From contig NC_092092.1 in the NCBI RefSeq assembly GCF_045679555.1, positions 6,876,643 through 6,940,642 on the forward strand: a DNA stretch of 64,000 bases. Reading direction: 5' to 3'. The DNA comes from Salvelinus alpinus. Taxonomy: Eukaryota > Chordata > Actinopteri > Salmoniformes > Salmonidae. The position numbers and the translations under genes are program-made. Under the pieces are notes generated by a model. It saw only the letters and a program-made list of their open reading frames with translations. It was not told the DNA's origin and searched no databases. Shown one piece after another: positions 53,107 to 64,000 of this stretch (position 1 is the stretch's first letter; each line of letters starts with the position of its first letter).

Positions 53107-55283
53107 GAAGGACAGGTTCATGCCGACGGTACTGCTGTGGGAAGGGGATAGCTGGGGACTTGTAACTTTTTTTAAACAATGTAATTGCATATTACAGCAA
53201 GCACAGCACTATGAAACACGTGCATATAGGAAGGAAAACGTTCTTGAAAATGATTCCCACAAGAAAATGAAATGTATGTATCACTTTAGCATCTATGTAT
53301 AGAAAGGAATGTGCATCTGTATAACATATTGGAATGGGTGTTAGCTACGATGACTTGAAAAAAGCAGGCGTGTCTCTCTGTTTATCTGTCCGGCAAATCA
53401 TGAACAAGACGAGAACAACAGTTCTATTTCTGTTATTTGTCTTTTAGTATATAAAACAAATGCTGCTATAATCAAATTCTCTACTTTCTCGTTTCAGAGA
53501 AACTAGGGGGAAAAAAACATGCAAAGATGCCTACCCATAGAGTAACAGAGATATGTAGAAAGCTTCTGCCCTGTGAAAACCAAATATATATTTTTATTTA
53601 GCTAATTTGCACTTTGAATTGATCCTGGGCACCCGGCTCCAAAGTACTCTAAAGTTTTGGAGTGTTAATCCAAACAATTAAAGATGCAGTACAGCCTTGT
53701 AACGAAACCTTGTTTTTTTCTCCATCTTTTGCTGAGATTGGATTCCAGTGAATGCAAAACTGTTTTAGCCTTTGAATAGACCGTCATGTCGCAGTCAACT
53801 GGGGATCTTTGGTGAATTACATCCAAGGAAATGTGGCTCGATGTAGAGAGACATTCACACTATCGGAGAAAAAACACTATGCAGCCATTGTAAAGTAGTG
53901 CGACAAAACCTTTTCAAATGATCAATTAGAGAAATGTTTCTGAACTATTAGCATTCATCCATACTGTACGTATCCAAAGCAGATACGGTCATGTTGTATG
54001 TACTGTTGGTAATGAGTACTGTTATTCTCTTAATAACAGACGTACAACATAACATACATTAATGGGTCGTTCAATGCTGGTCAAATCAATAGAAACATGC
54101 CTGTTTTGTTGGAAGGAAATTAGCAGGGTGGTTTTAGTATTCGAAAGTGAAGCAGAACTTTACAAACGACACCAACAAGACAAGGGAGGGATGAAAAATT
54201 AGCATACGAATGTTCTTAAAAAAGTGCTGCTACGCTGTTGCATTTTGTAGGGTTTGATAACAGAAGACGCCAAATATAATTATTATTATTATTAGAACTA
54301 TGTGTCTCATCCATTAGTTATAAGTGGTAGAAGTTAGAGTATTTTTGAAGTAACATTTTAAAAAATCAAGACAAAATATTTATTTTCTAACACGTGTATT
54401 ACAGTTATCATTTTATAGATGTTGCTCGACCTTAATTGGAACTCATTCAACGTAATACTTCATCAATATCACCGTGGTAACAGTCATGATAAACACAGTT
54501 GTATGGGTCTTATGATGCCAGGGCTTCTGTAAAGTTGTACCATCGTTTTCATATTCAAAGGTAAACATATATAAGCCAGGTTCTAGGCCCTGGACTTGAC
54601 CAAGTAACATGTAGTTAAGGTGAGAAGGCTTTAAGCACACGCTCAGAACATAACAGTGTTACAACACTTTCCTTTTCCTTTTTTTCAGTTCAAAATCATT
54701 TTTAAGTAAAACAACAAAACATCCATTTTTTTTCTTAGTACTTTACAATCTATTCTGCCATCACAAAAAGAGCACATGTTCACCTATAGGCTCTTTAAAT
54801 AAGGAGAGAATTAAAGACAGTACATATACCCCTCTGTCGTACCCTATCGTTGCTGTTCATGCATTCATATTTATATCCAGAGTAGGTCTATGGATTGCCA
54901 TGCCTTGTTATCAAATATTATTTTATTTTTCATTATAAGTTGTTTGTTGTTTTTACTAGGGAATCTTGGATTGGAAAACATGGTTTAATAAGCCAACAGT
55001 ACTGTATCCCAGGCATGTTAATAAGGTGTGTTGAAAGCCTGTAGAGTTTGCATTGTGACACGTCTATCTCCTATTTCTTTCATTTTGAATCAACGGCTAC
55101 AGGCCGCTAGGCTAAAATGTTCCTTTTCTTGTACACAGACCCCCTGCCCTCCCTGTTCCAGTCATTTTGTATCAGAGTCTTCCACTTGTACTGCAGAACA
55201 ACGGAATGTACAGATTTTTATATTATTCGTAATATTATTGTTATTATTATTGTACAAGCGATTTATTATATTGTTCTTTTTTC

Positions 55284-55289
55284 AATAAA
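55284..55289 (+). terminator. kcnj2: Candidate kcnj2 polyadenylation signal
   Basis: AATAAA in an AT-rich context, 2.6 kb after the stop, followed by a G/T-containing stretch within 30 bp. Confidence 0.55.
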
Positions 55290-55422
55290 ACCTCAATGAA
55301 TGATCATTTGCAGTTCTGTTCATTGCCATGAATAGGGTGGTATTTGGGATGCAGATATGGAAAATACAGAATTCGTCAAAGCTCAGCGGGTCAGCTCTGG
55401 TAGAGTGTGTTTTGAAGGGACC

Positions 55423-55570
55423 TGTTACGGAGTCTAGTTGATAGGTAATCGACTAGCTGGACTGTTCCCCAGACTCCACGCGTAGGGATTTGTACAATGC
55501 TTAACAAGGCTGTTGAACTTGACATTGGTGTCTGTCTTTATTCCTTTATCCAACATATCATACTGAAACA
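55423..55570 (+). repeat. 5' LTR of the Ty3/Gypsy element
   Basis: Begins TGTTACGGAGTC and ends TACTGAAACA, with short inverted TGTT/AACA ends. It is followed directly by the TGGTATCAGA primer-binding site. The assignment rests on these ends, since no second copy is available for comparison. No clear target duplication could be paired. Confidence 0.65.
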
Positions 55571-55725
55571 TGGTATCAGAAGTGGCTCCGAAAACACACG
55601 TTTGTTAATTTTGTAGCTAAGTACAGTATAGGCGCAGTTACGTTCCATATGCGAACACACGCCGTTTCCTACTCACAACACTGATCAACTCGTTAGCTGG
55701 CTAGCTAGCATCACTACCTACCTCC

Positions 55726-56548
55726 ATGACTGAAGGCAAAGACATCTCCTATTCCATTGCTATGGCAGCGAACATTCCGCCACCAAATCACATGGTTCTC
55801 ACAGGGGACTGGAATACTAATTGGGACAACTTCAGGGATGAATTCGAGGACTATGCGCTGGCGACCGGTCTCCATGAGAAACCCAACGAGGTACAAGCGG
55901 TAACTCTGAGGAGTTTAATGGGCAGCGAATGCAGGCATATCTACCGGCACAATCTCACCCTCACGGCACGACAACAGTGTGATGCAAAGGCTATATTGGA
56001 TGCATTGGAGAATTACTTCAAACCAGCCAGAAACGTCATTTACGAGCGGTTCGTTTTCGGAAGCTGCAAACAGGAAGAGGGTGAGTCAGTACACAACTTT
56101 GTAACCCGTTTGAGAGAGAAATCCGCCACTTGTGAATACGGGGGATTGAAAGATGAATTGATTCGTGAGAAAATAGTACTGGGAATTGCAAATGAGAATA
56201 CGCGCCGGCGTCTACTGAGAGAGAGAGGCTTAACATTAGTAACTACCATCGAAATGTGCCGCACTGCTGAAGTCACTGACATGAGAATGAGAGCAATGGA
56301 AACGGAAACCCAACGCTCCGACGTTGATACTGTTCACGCTGTTGCTAGGCAGACATTCAGACAAAACCAATCGAGGCAGAGTAATTCACCACGAACGGTG
56401 AACACAGAGAGCCCCATAGCATGTAAATACTGTGGGAATACACACACACACGTGGCAAAGAGCACTGCCCTGCCTACGGAAAACCATGCAGAGCTTGTGG
56501 AACTAATAATCACTTTGCAAAAGTGTGTCTCAAAAGCAAAAGAAGGGT
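55726..56548 (+). pseudogene. Ty3/Gypsy gag-like frame
   Basis: The 274-codon frame encodes a capsid-type protein (WDNFRDEFEDYALATGL; RFVFGSCKQEEGESVHNFV) that would pack element RNA. The start of a zinc knuckle (CKYC, 56422-56433) follows, but the frame leaves the knuckle at an AC-rich stretch (56440-56452). The sequence of the second knuckle (56487-56528) is in the pol frame. The frame change therefore cuts the nucleocapsid region. It could be a programmed shift, but slippage in the AC run is the simpler reading. Confidence 0.75.
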
Positions 56549-59500
56549 GAGTGAGGGCAAGATTCACTGTGTTGATGATGTTACTCAATGTTCAGAGCTG
56601 AACAGTGAAAGTGACATTTACATGCATGAATCCATTGGGGCTGTACACTCAAGAGGGAAGAAATGGTTTGTGACACTACGATTACACAACAAGCAACAAC
56701 AATGTCAACTGGATTCGGGTGCTACATGCAACGTAATGAGCTACAAAGACAAAATCAATCTGGCACCTGACACACATCTATTGCCCAGCGATACTAGACT
56801 AAAGCTGTACTCAGGAGAACTAATGAGCTCTATGGGCACCTTTGAGACAGAATGTGTTATTCGGGGACGCAAACACAAGCTGGAGTTTGAGATTGTGAAA
56901 ACCAGTCAAAATCCTCTCCTCTCAGGCTCTACATGCGAACGCCTGGGACTGATGCAGTTCACTGTACCAAATGACCTGCACATTGTGGATCATGTCCAGC
57001 ATGGACCCCTGTCCAAAGAACAACTACTCAGCAGATATGACGATGTATTGAACATGCCCGTTGAATCAGTGCCTGGGGAGGTACACTTTGAAGTGGATGA
57101 GAGCATCACTCCAGTCCAGTGTGCTCCCCGCAATGTGCCCATTGCAATGAAAGTGGCTGTGAAGGCCCAGCTGGACAAGTATGAGGCCGATGGCCACATG
57201 ACATCTGTGACTGAACCAACTGACTGGATTAGCAATATGGTCATAGTTAAAAAAACAGAGAAGCTGAGGGTCTGCATCGACCCAAAGCATCTGAACCAAG
57301 CACTGAAACGATCCCACTACATCATGCCGACACTAGAGGATGTCCTCTATAAGCTTCCCAAGGCCAGGATTTTCACCTTGGTGGATGCCCGAGATGCATT
57401 CCTTCAATGCAAGCTGGACGAAGAAAGCAGCTTCATGACTACCTTCTGGACCCCCTGGGGTCGGAATCGCTGGCTCAAGCTCCCGTTTGGTGTCTCAGTG
57501 GCGCCTGAGGTATACCAACGCAAGCAGCACGAGTTACTGGCTGGGCTCAAGGGCATTGAACCCATCGCCGATGATATCCTGATTGTAGGCTGTGGTGAAA
57601 CAGACGAAGAAGCAGAACGCGACCACGATGTGAAGCTCCTGGCACTGATGGAGCACTGCCGATCAGTTAAGCTTCGTCTTGGCCTGAAGAAGCTGCAGTT
57701 CAAGGTGAAAGACGTCCACTTCCATGGCCACATTCTCTCGGCAAAAGGCCTGAAGCCGGACCCAGACAAGGTCCAAGCGATCCTCGACATGCCAAACCCG
57801 TCTGATGCAAAAGGAGTACAGCGTCTCATCGGCTTTGCAAACTATCTTGCAAAGTTCATGCCACACCTATCAGCAGTCTGTGAGCCTCTGCGCCGGTTGC
57901 TGGACAAAGACACACCGTGGCACTGGCTACCCAAGCACGAGGCCGCAGTGCAGGAGATGAAATCTCTGGCTTCATCCATGCCAGTGTTGCGCTACTACGA
58001 CGTCACGAAGCCTGTCACAATCCAGAACGACTCTAGCCAAAGGGGACTTGGATGCTGCCTTATGCAGGAAGGCCAGCCCGTTGCGTTTGCCTCGAGAGCG
58101 CTCACCCCCACCGAACAAAACTATGCACAAATTGAGAAAGAGTGCCTCAGCATCGTCTTCTCCTGCCAGCGATTCCATTACTACTTATATGGTCGAGAGC
58201 TGGTCACCGCTGAAACTGACCACAAACCACTCATTTCCATATTCAGTAAACCTCTCCTCAACGCGCCCAAGAGGCTTCAAAGCATGCTCCTGACTCTGCA
58301 AAACTACAGCCTGAAGGTCATTTACAAGCCAGGACCAGAGATGTACATCAGCGACACACTGAGCAGGGCAACAGCACAATGTACAGGTAGAGGCACTGCG
58401 TATCAGCGGCAGGCCATCTGTTCGCTACAGCAGGAACAACAAGATGTTCAACAGATCAATCAGGCAGACTACTTAAACGTCACAGATCACCGCCTAGCCC
58501 AGATCAGGCAACATACTGACAAGGACGAACACCTACAGTCACTGAAGTCCATGGCTCTCGCAGGTTGGCCATATCTGAAAGAGGAGACACCTTTCACAGT
58601 GAGAGAATACTGGACCTTTCGAGATGAGATCAGTGTGCAAAATGGCGTCTTGTTCAGAGGTCAGAAGGTCATTATTCCCAAATCACTACGTCCAGAGATG
58701 CTTACCCGCATACACTCCAGTCACGTTGGAGGTGACGCATGCTACCGCCAGGCTCGTGAAACATTATACTGGCCAAACATGCAAGCAGAAATTAAAGACT
58801 TTGTCAGCAACTGTACCACATGCAACGAGTACGCTCATGAACAGCAAAAGGAAACCATGATGTCACACGAACTGCCCACAAGGGCCTGGCAAATCATCAG
58901 CATGGACTTATTCAGCCACAGACAAAAGGACTATCTTCTCATCGTTGATCATTACTCTGACTTTTGGGAAATTGAACTGCTCCCTGACTTGTCTGCAGAG
59001 ACGATCATAAAGCGCTGCAAGGCGCAGTTTGCAAGGCAAGGTCAGCCTGACAAGGTAATCACGGACAATGGCCCACAATTCACTGCACAGTTCAAGCGTT
59101 TCGCCACAGAATGGGAGTTTGACCACGTGACCTCCTCTCCAAGACACCCAAAAGCAAATGGCAAGGCAGAATCAGCTGTCAAGATTGCAAAAAACCTGTT
59201 AAGCAGGGCCTTGCGTGACAGCAACGACCCATGGAAAGCGATCTTACAGTGGAGGAACACGCCCACCGAAAACATGGACAGCAGCCCAGCACAACGCCTT
59301 CTGTCCAGACGTCTGAAGACGACTATCCCCGTAGCTAACAAGCTACTTGAGCCCTGCGTCATGGTTGGCGTCACGGACAAACTGCGTCACAGAAAGCAGC
59401 TCGCTAAGTGCTTCTACGACCGGACTGCTCGAGACCTACCAGAGCTGGAGGTGGGTGAAACTATAAGGATGAAACCGCTGCCGGGAAACCACACAGGACT

Positions 59501-59738
59501 TTGGAGGCTGGGCACATGCCTACAGAGAGTTGCACCACGTTCTTACCTGGTGGATGTTGGTGGCTCCCTCTATCGTCGCAATCGGGTGGATCTGCGCGTA
59601 GCAGAGCAGACAAACCAGAACATGCCATACACTCACCTAGATGAGCTGGATCACAGTCCAGGCCTAAGGGTAAGGGGTGCAGAATTGACAATATATACAA
59701 TACATATATTTCAGGATGTTGTGTATCCCTGGATATAA
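56523..59738 (+). pseudogene. Ty3/Gypsy pol frame: protease, RT, RNase H, integrase
   Basis: The 1071-codon frame is open throughout. It contains a retropepsin motif DSGAT near 56712, reverse transcriptase (ADD catalytic residues at 57567-57575, in IADDILIVG), RNase H (near 58014-58235), and integrase with the HHCC zinc-binding region (58712-58830) and the catalytic triad: Asp near 58903, Asp near 59062 (TDNGPQFT), Glu near 59168. The ATG at 56523 is only the first in this open stretch, since the frame extends upstream into the knuckle. The last 20 or so residues are probably flanking DNA. All key residues are in place, so decay is slight apart from the frame break and missing end. Confidence 0.85.
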
Positions 59739-59740
59739 TC

Positions 59741-60418
59741 AGAAATAACGTAAACATTACAGTTTTGAAAACATAGGTTGTCCCCCCAAAAAATGGTCTC
59801 TTGGCACAACTGCAATAAGTTGAGCTGCCTACAAATTTCTGTACTGAATGAAATATTACCACTACCTTGTCTATCTTTATTTCTTAAACATAATTAAACA
59901 CAATTCTTAATCATTTTAAGCATATTTTAACATGGCTTAACACCTAACAATAACTTTTTACTCTTTAAAACACTTTAACATGGGCCAGGCCCTGTTGTTA
60001 CCTCATATCCCAGTGATAATGCCTTGCATTACACCTGGGAAGAAAACACTTCAGTTAACTTAACTTCCCTTTGGCTCAACCATTGGCTCAATTTACCCCA
60101 AGGCAAACATTTGGACTATATTAGCCCACACAGCTACAAGGATGCACTTTCATGCACGTTTTAGGACCTCATATTGAAGCTTATAGAGACCCCCAACTGA
60201 CATATAGAACAATCATAAAATGATCTACTTTGGTTTAGATACAAGCATCATGAAACCTCTAGCACAATATATTCATTTTGACTTGGTGAAAATCTGTTTT
60301 TTGTACCTAACTTGCTTAACGTTTTCCATGTGGTTTCAGACTCCATGAAATGATGACCTCTTCCTAAATATTTGTTAAAATGCTACATTTTTGTGTCTGG
60401 TTTTCTGGAAACAATGGT
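59741..60418. other. Unnamed dispersed repeat, probably
   Basis: AT-rich sequence with TTGGCTCAATTTACCCCAAG, a theme that is taken up by the minisatellite that follows. No gene. Confidence 0.35.
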
Positions 60419-60560
60419 GGCTCAACTTACCCCCTCGGCTCAACTTACCCCCTCGGGTCAACTTACCCCCTCGGCTCAACTTACCCCCTCGGCTCAACTT
60501 ACCCCCTCGGCTCAACTTACCCCCTCGGCTCAACTTACCCCCTCGGCTCAATTTACCCCA
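60419..60560. repeat. 18-bp minisatellite, about 8 units
   Basis: The unit is GGCTCAACTTACCCCCTC, with one GGGTCA variant. Because 18 is divisible by three, the three + frames stay open (73-99 codons), which is an artefact. Bases 60561-61072 hold no gene. A short dispersed-repeat fragment lies around 60915-61020 (ATTAGTCACATGCACAGGGT). Confidence 0.95.
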
Positions 60561-61477
60561 CTCTTTCCTACATGTTCGTCAGAAGCCTTACCTTCTTACA
60601 GTTGTGGTTTAGCCAGCAGCCGTGTCTTACGTCTTGTCGTCTTCCCAGAATGCATTAGGTATTACTGTTAAAGCAATAGGGATTAGCAGCATCCCTTTCT
60701 ATTTATTTCACCCTGACACACTTCATCTATTTCCATCTCTTTCCCTTTCTCTTGCTTTGACACTCTTTCCTTTGTACATTTCCTGCTCTATACATTTCTA
60801 ATCTAGTCTTCTAGCCCGTTGTATTGAATCTATCGATACCACTACTCATAATGTCGGCTACAAATAAACTCACGGAGTCTATTATTAATTCATTGCCATT
60901 CATCTTTAGATTTAGATAGATTTTGATGACTTTATTAGTCACATGCACAGGGTAGAGTGAAATTCTTAAGCTCCGAGCTCCAACAGTTGGGGGACAGAAT
61001 GTCTCAGAGGGGATGTCCATAGGTGGAGCAGAAGGGGGGAAAGTGAATGAAACAGTAATACAAGTAATAATACAGTTGATTCGGAAAGTATTCAGAGCCC
61101 TTGACTTTTTCTACATTTTTGTTACGTTACAGCCCTATTCTAAAATTGATTAAATTTTTTTCTTTCCTTATCAATCTACACATTTTACCCCATAATGACA
61201 AAGCAAAAACAGGTTTTTAGACATTTTTGCCAATTTATTAAGAATAAAAAAAAAACGGAAATATTACATTTACATAAGTATTCAGACCCTTTACTCAGTA
61301 CTTTGTGGAAGGAACTTTGGCAGTGATCACAGCCTTGAGTCTCCTTGGGTATGACGCTACAAGCTTGCCACACCTGTATTTGGGTTGTTTCTCAAGTTCT
61401 GTCCGGTTGGATGGGAAGCGTTGCTGCACAGCTATTTTCAGGTCTCTCTATGCCAAAGAGGTTAACCTTTCTAGGAC

Positions 61478-63066
61478 ACACGTTCCACTAGCGGAACCTC
61501 TGACAACATTCCGCTAGCGGAACCCCTGACAACATTCCGCTAACGGAACCACTGACAACATTCCGCTGAAAAGGCAGCGCGGGAAATTCAAATATATATT
61601 TTTTTATAAATATGGAACTTTCACACATTAACAAGTCCAATACAGCAAATTAAAGATAAACATCTTGTTAATCTACCCATCGTGTCCGATTTAAAAAATG
61701 CTTTACAGCGAAATCACAACATATGATTATGTTAGATCACCACCAAGTGATCACACAGCCATTTTCCCAGCCAAAGATAGGAGTCACAAAAAGCAGAAAT
61801 AGAGATAAAATTAATCACTAACCTTTGATGATCTTCATCAGATGACACTCATTGGACATCATGTTACACAATACATGCATGTTTTGTTCGATAATGTGCA
61901 TATTTATATCCAAAAATCTCAGTTTACATTGGCGCCATGTTCAGAAATGCCTCCAAAATATCCGGAGAAATTGCAGAGAGCCACATCAAATAACAGAAAT
62001 ACTCATCATAAACTTTGATGAAAGATACATGTTTAACATAGAATTAAAGATATACTTGTTCTTAATGCAACCTCTGTGTCAGTGCTTCTACACCTGCATT
62101 GCTTGCTGTTTGGGGTTTTAGGCTGGGTTTCTGTACAGCACTTCGAGATATTAGCTGATGTACGAAGGGCTATATAAAATAAAATAAACTTGATTGATTT
62201 CAAAAAAACTTTACAGAAAAAGCAAACCATGCAATAATCTGAGACGGCGCTCAGATAGAAACAACATTTCTCCGCCATGTTGGAGTCAACAGAAATACGA
62301 AATGACATGATAAATATTCCCTTACCTTTTATGATCTTCATCAGAATGCACTCGCAAGAATCCTAGTTCCACAATAAATTGTTGTTTTGTTCGATAATGT
62401 CCATTATTTATGTCCAAGTAGCTACTTTTGTTAGCACGTTTAGTGGGCATATCCAAAACGCTCGTGAAGGTCCAGGCGAACTTCGGACGAAAACTTCAAA
62501 AAGTTATATTACAGGTCGAATAAACTTGTCAAACTAAGTATAGAATCAATCTTTAGGATGTTGTTATCATAAATATTCAATAACGTTCCAACCGGAGAAT
62601 TCCTTTGTGTCTATAGAAGTAATGGAACGCAAGTCGCTATCATGTGGAATGCGCTTAACCAGGACCTGGCACTCTGCCAGACCACTGACTCAAACAGCTC
62701 CCATCCGGCTCAACATCACAGTAGAAGCTTCATTCAACGTTCTACAGACTGTTGACATGTAGTGGAAGGTGTAGGAAGTGCAAACAGATCCATATCCCAC
62801 TGGGATTTCAATAGGCGATGAGTTGAAAATCGACCAGCCTCAGAATTCTCACTTCCTGTTTGGATTTTTTCTCAGGTTTTTGCCTTCCATATGAGTTCTG
62901 TTATACTCACAGACATCATTCAAACCGTTTTAGAAACTTCAGAGTGTTTTATATCCAATAGTAATAATAATATGCATATATTAGCATCTGGGACAGAGTA
63001 GGAGGCAGTTCACTCTGGACACGCTATTCATCCAAAGTGAAAATGCTGCCCCCTATCCCTAAAAAG
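61478..63066. mobile_element. TTAA-flanked non-coding element (piggyBac-type)
   Basis: Starts CCTTTCTAGGACACACG just after TTAA and ends CCCCTATCCCTAAAAAG just before TTAA. The ends are short, imperfect inverted copies (CTTTCTAGG against CTTTTTAGG). TTAA duplication and such ends suggest a non-autonomous piggyBac-type element. It codes for nothing. The last 115 bp of the retroposon family at 42941 is inserted at about 62083-62200. Near the start, ATTCCGCTAGCGGAACC-type units repeat three times (61485-61565). Confidence 0.7.
62083..62200 (+). mobile_element. 5'-truncated copy of the 0.9-kb retroposon
   Basis: Matches the 3' end of 42941-43869 (GGGTTTTAGGCTGGGTTTCT, CTTCGAGATATTAGCTGATG) and ends in AAATAAAATAAACTTGATTG. 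5' truncation with an intact 3' end is the usual result of reverse-transcription-primed insertion, which supports the retroposon reading. Confidence 0.8.
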
Positions 63067-63069
63067 TTA

Positions 63070-63540
63070 ATCTTGGTTTCATCAGACCAGAGAATTTTGT
63101 TTGTCATAGTCTGAGAGTCTTTAGGTGCCTTATGGAAAACTCCAAGTGGGCTGTCATTTGTCTTTTACTGAGTAGTGGCTTTCATCTAGCCACTCTACCA
63201 TAAAGGCCTGGTTGGTGGAGTGCTGCAGAGATGGTTGTCCTTCTGGAAAGTTCTCCCATCTCCACAGAGAAACTCTAGAGCTCTGTCAGAATGATCATCA
63301 GGTTGGTTCTTGGTCACCTCCCTGACCAAGGCCCTTCTCCCCTGATTGCTCACTTTGGCTGGGCGGCCAGCTCTAGGAAGAGTCTTGGGGGATACAAACT
63401 TCTTCCATTTAAGAATGATGGAGGCCACTGTGGTCTTGGGGACCTTCAATGCTGCAGAAATGTTTTGGTATCCTTACCCAGATCTGTGCCTCAACACAAT
63501 CCTGTCTCAGAGCTCTACAGACAATTCCTTGGACCTCATG
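63070..63540 (-). pseudogene. Tc1 transposase pseudogene, N-terminal part
   Basis: The minus strand encodes a Tc1 DNA-binding region: VPKTTVASIILKWKKFVSPK and LPRAGRPAKVSNQGRRALVR at 63300-63449. It then breaks in frame and is cut by the TTAA element. The C-terminal end reappears at about 61290-61470 (IQVWQACSVIPKETQG-like). The middle, catalytic, part is missing. Confidence 0.8.
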
Positions 63541-63949
63541 GCTTGGTTTTTGCTCTGACATGCATTGTCAACTGTGGGACCTAATTTAGAGTGTGTGCCT
63601 TTCCAAATCATGTCCAATCCGTAGAATTTACCACAGGTAGACTCCAATCAAGTTGTAGAAACATTTTAAGGATGATCAATGAAAACAAGATGCACCTAAG
63701 CTTAATTTCGAGTCTCATAGCAAAGGGACTGATTACTTAAGTAAATAAGGTATTTCTGTTTGTTATTTTTAATAAATTTGCAAAAAAAATCTACATTACC
63801 TTTTTTCGCTTTGTCATTATAGGGTATTGCGTGTAGATTGCTGAGGAACATTTTTATTTAATCCATTTTAGAAAATGGCTGTAACGTAAAAAAATGTGGA
63901 AAAAGTGAAGGGGTCTGAATACTTTCCGAAGGCACCGTATATACTGTAC

Positions 63950-64000
63950 CAGTCAAAAGTTTGGACACACCTACTCAGTCAATGTTTTTTCTTTATTTTT
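63950..64000. mobile_element. Start of another Tc1-type element at the window edge
   Basis: The sequence CCAGTCAAAAGTTTGGACAC resembles the terminal repeat of a further Tc1 family common in salmonids. It runs off the window, directly beside the end of the previous Tc1. Confidence 0.65.

Larger units (their letters stand above)
52664..55305 (+). other. kcnj2: kcnj2 3' UTR
   Basis: Long AT-rich sequence after the stop codon, as in mammalian KCNJ2. It contains the 31-bp minisatellite at 52738-53106 and ends shortly after AATAAA at 55284-55289. The small open frames within show no domain. Confidence 0.6.
55423..59738 (+). mobile_element. Ty3/Gypsy LTR retrotransposon, 3' end missing
   Basis: A 148-bp 5' LTR (55423-55570, TGTT...AACA), a likely primer-binding site starting TGGTATCAGA at 55571, a gag frame, and a pol frame with protease, reverse transcriptase, RNase H and integrase in that order, which defines the Ty3/Gypsy group. 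No envelope gene is present. I could not find a second LTR copy after pol, so the right end is truncated near 59690 or altered. It lies right behind kcnj2. Confidence 0.88.
61073..63947 (-). mobile_element. Tc1 transposon holding a 1.6-kb TTAA-flanked element
   Basis: Left end CAGTTGATTCGGAAAGTATT after TA; right end CTGAATACTTTCCGAAGG near 63935, with a degenerate last few bases. The Tc1 sequence is interrupted from 61478 to 63066. A fragment of the same Tc1 family lies at 35331-35640. Confidence 0.85.

Overview
The window looks like vertebrate nuclear DNA from a salmonid fish (Salmo, Oncorhynchus or a close relative). I infer this from the density and kind of repeats: Tc1 elements of the type from which Sleeping Beauty was rebuilt, a tRNA-derived SINE of salmonid type, TTAA-flanked elements, long GT, TC and GA tracts, and many minisatellites. 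No bacterial-style operon, CRISPR array, rRNA or tRNA gene was seen. No database was available, so repeat family names rest on recognition alone.

Two host genes are clear, both on the + strand and each with its whole coding region in one exon: a Kir5.1-like inward-rectifier K+ channel (kcnj16-like, 27786-29072) and Kir2.1 (kcnj2, 51380-52663). This order and orientation match the KCNJ16-KCNJ2 pair of other vertebrates. kcnj2 has a likely promoter and noncoding first exon near 45.57-45.83 kb, an intron of about 5.3 kb, and a 3' UTR of about 2.6 kb ending near the AATAAA at 55284. A weaker candidate for a kcnj16 noncoding exon lies at about 15.87-15.99 kb. Kir5.1 and Kir2.1 both form tetrameric plasma-membrane K+ channels; Kir5.1 usually works as a heteromer with Kir4.x.

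Most of the rest is mobile DNA, often nested. From about 0.86 to 8.01 kb on the minus strand lies a decayed hAT element with a ZMYM1-like transposase. It is split by a solo LTR and another repeat, and carries two large minisatellites, one of which (24 x 78 bp) is phase-compatible with the transposase exons. From 9.1 to 27.7 kb come a LINE ORF1 fragment, solo LTRs, a Tc1 relic, retroposons and satellite arrays. From 29.2 to 32.8 kb lie LINE reverse-transcriptase relics, starting about 0.1 kb after the kcnj16 stop. From 33.9 to 45.1 kb are Tc1 copies, a hAT-type MITE holding two further elements, a 32-bp satellite with a 416-bp internal duplication, and a SINE. A Tc1 copy split by a Penelope-like fragment sits in the kcnj2 intron. 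A Ty3/Gypsy retrotransposon (55.4-59.7 kb) has gag and pol split by a frame break. The right end is a Tc1 copy holding a 1.6-kb TTAA-flanked element.

I found no convincing new biological system. The most unusual observations are the repeat-bearing N-terminus of the hAT transposase gene, the in-frame minisatellite in the Kir5.1-like tail, and the repeated abutment of Tc1 ends on long dinucleotide tracts.
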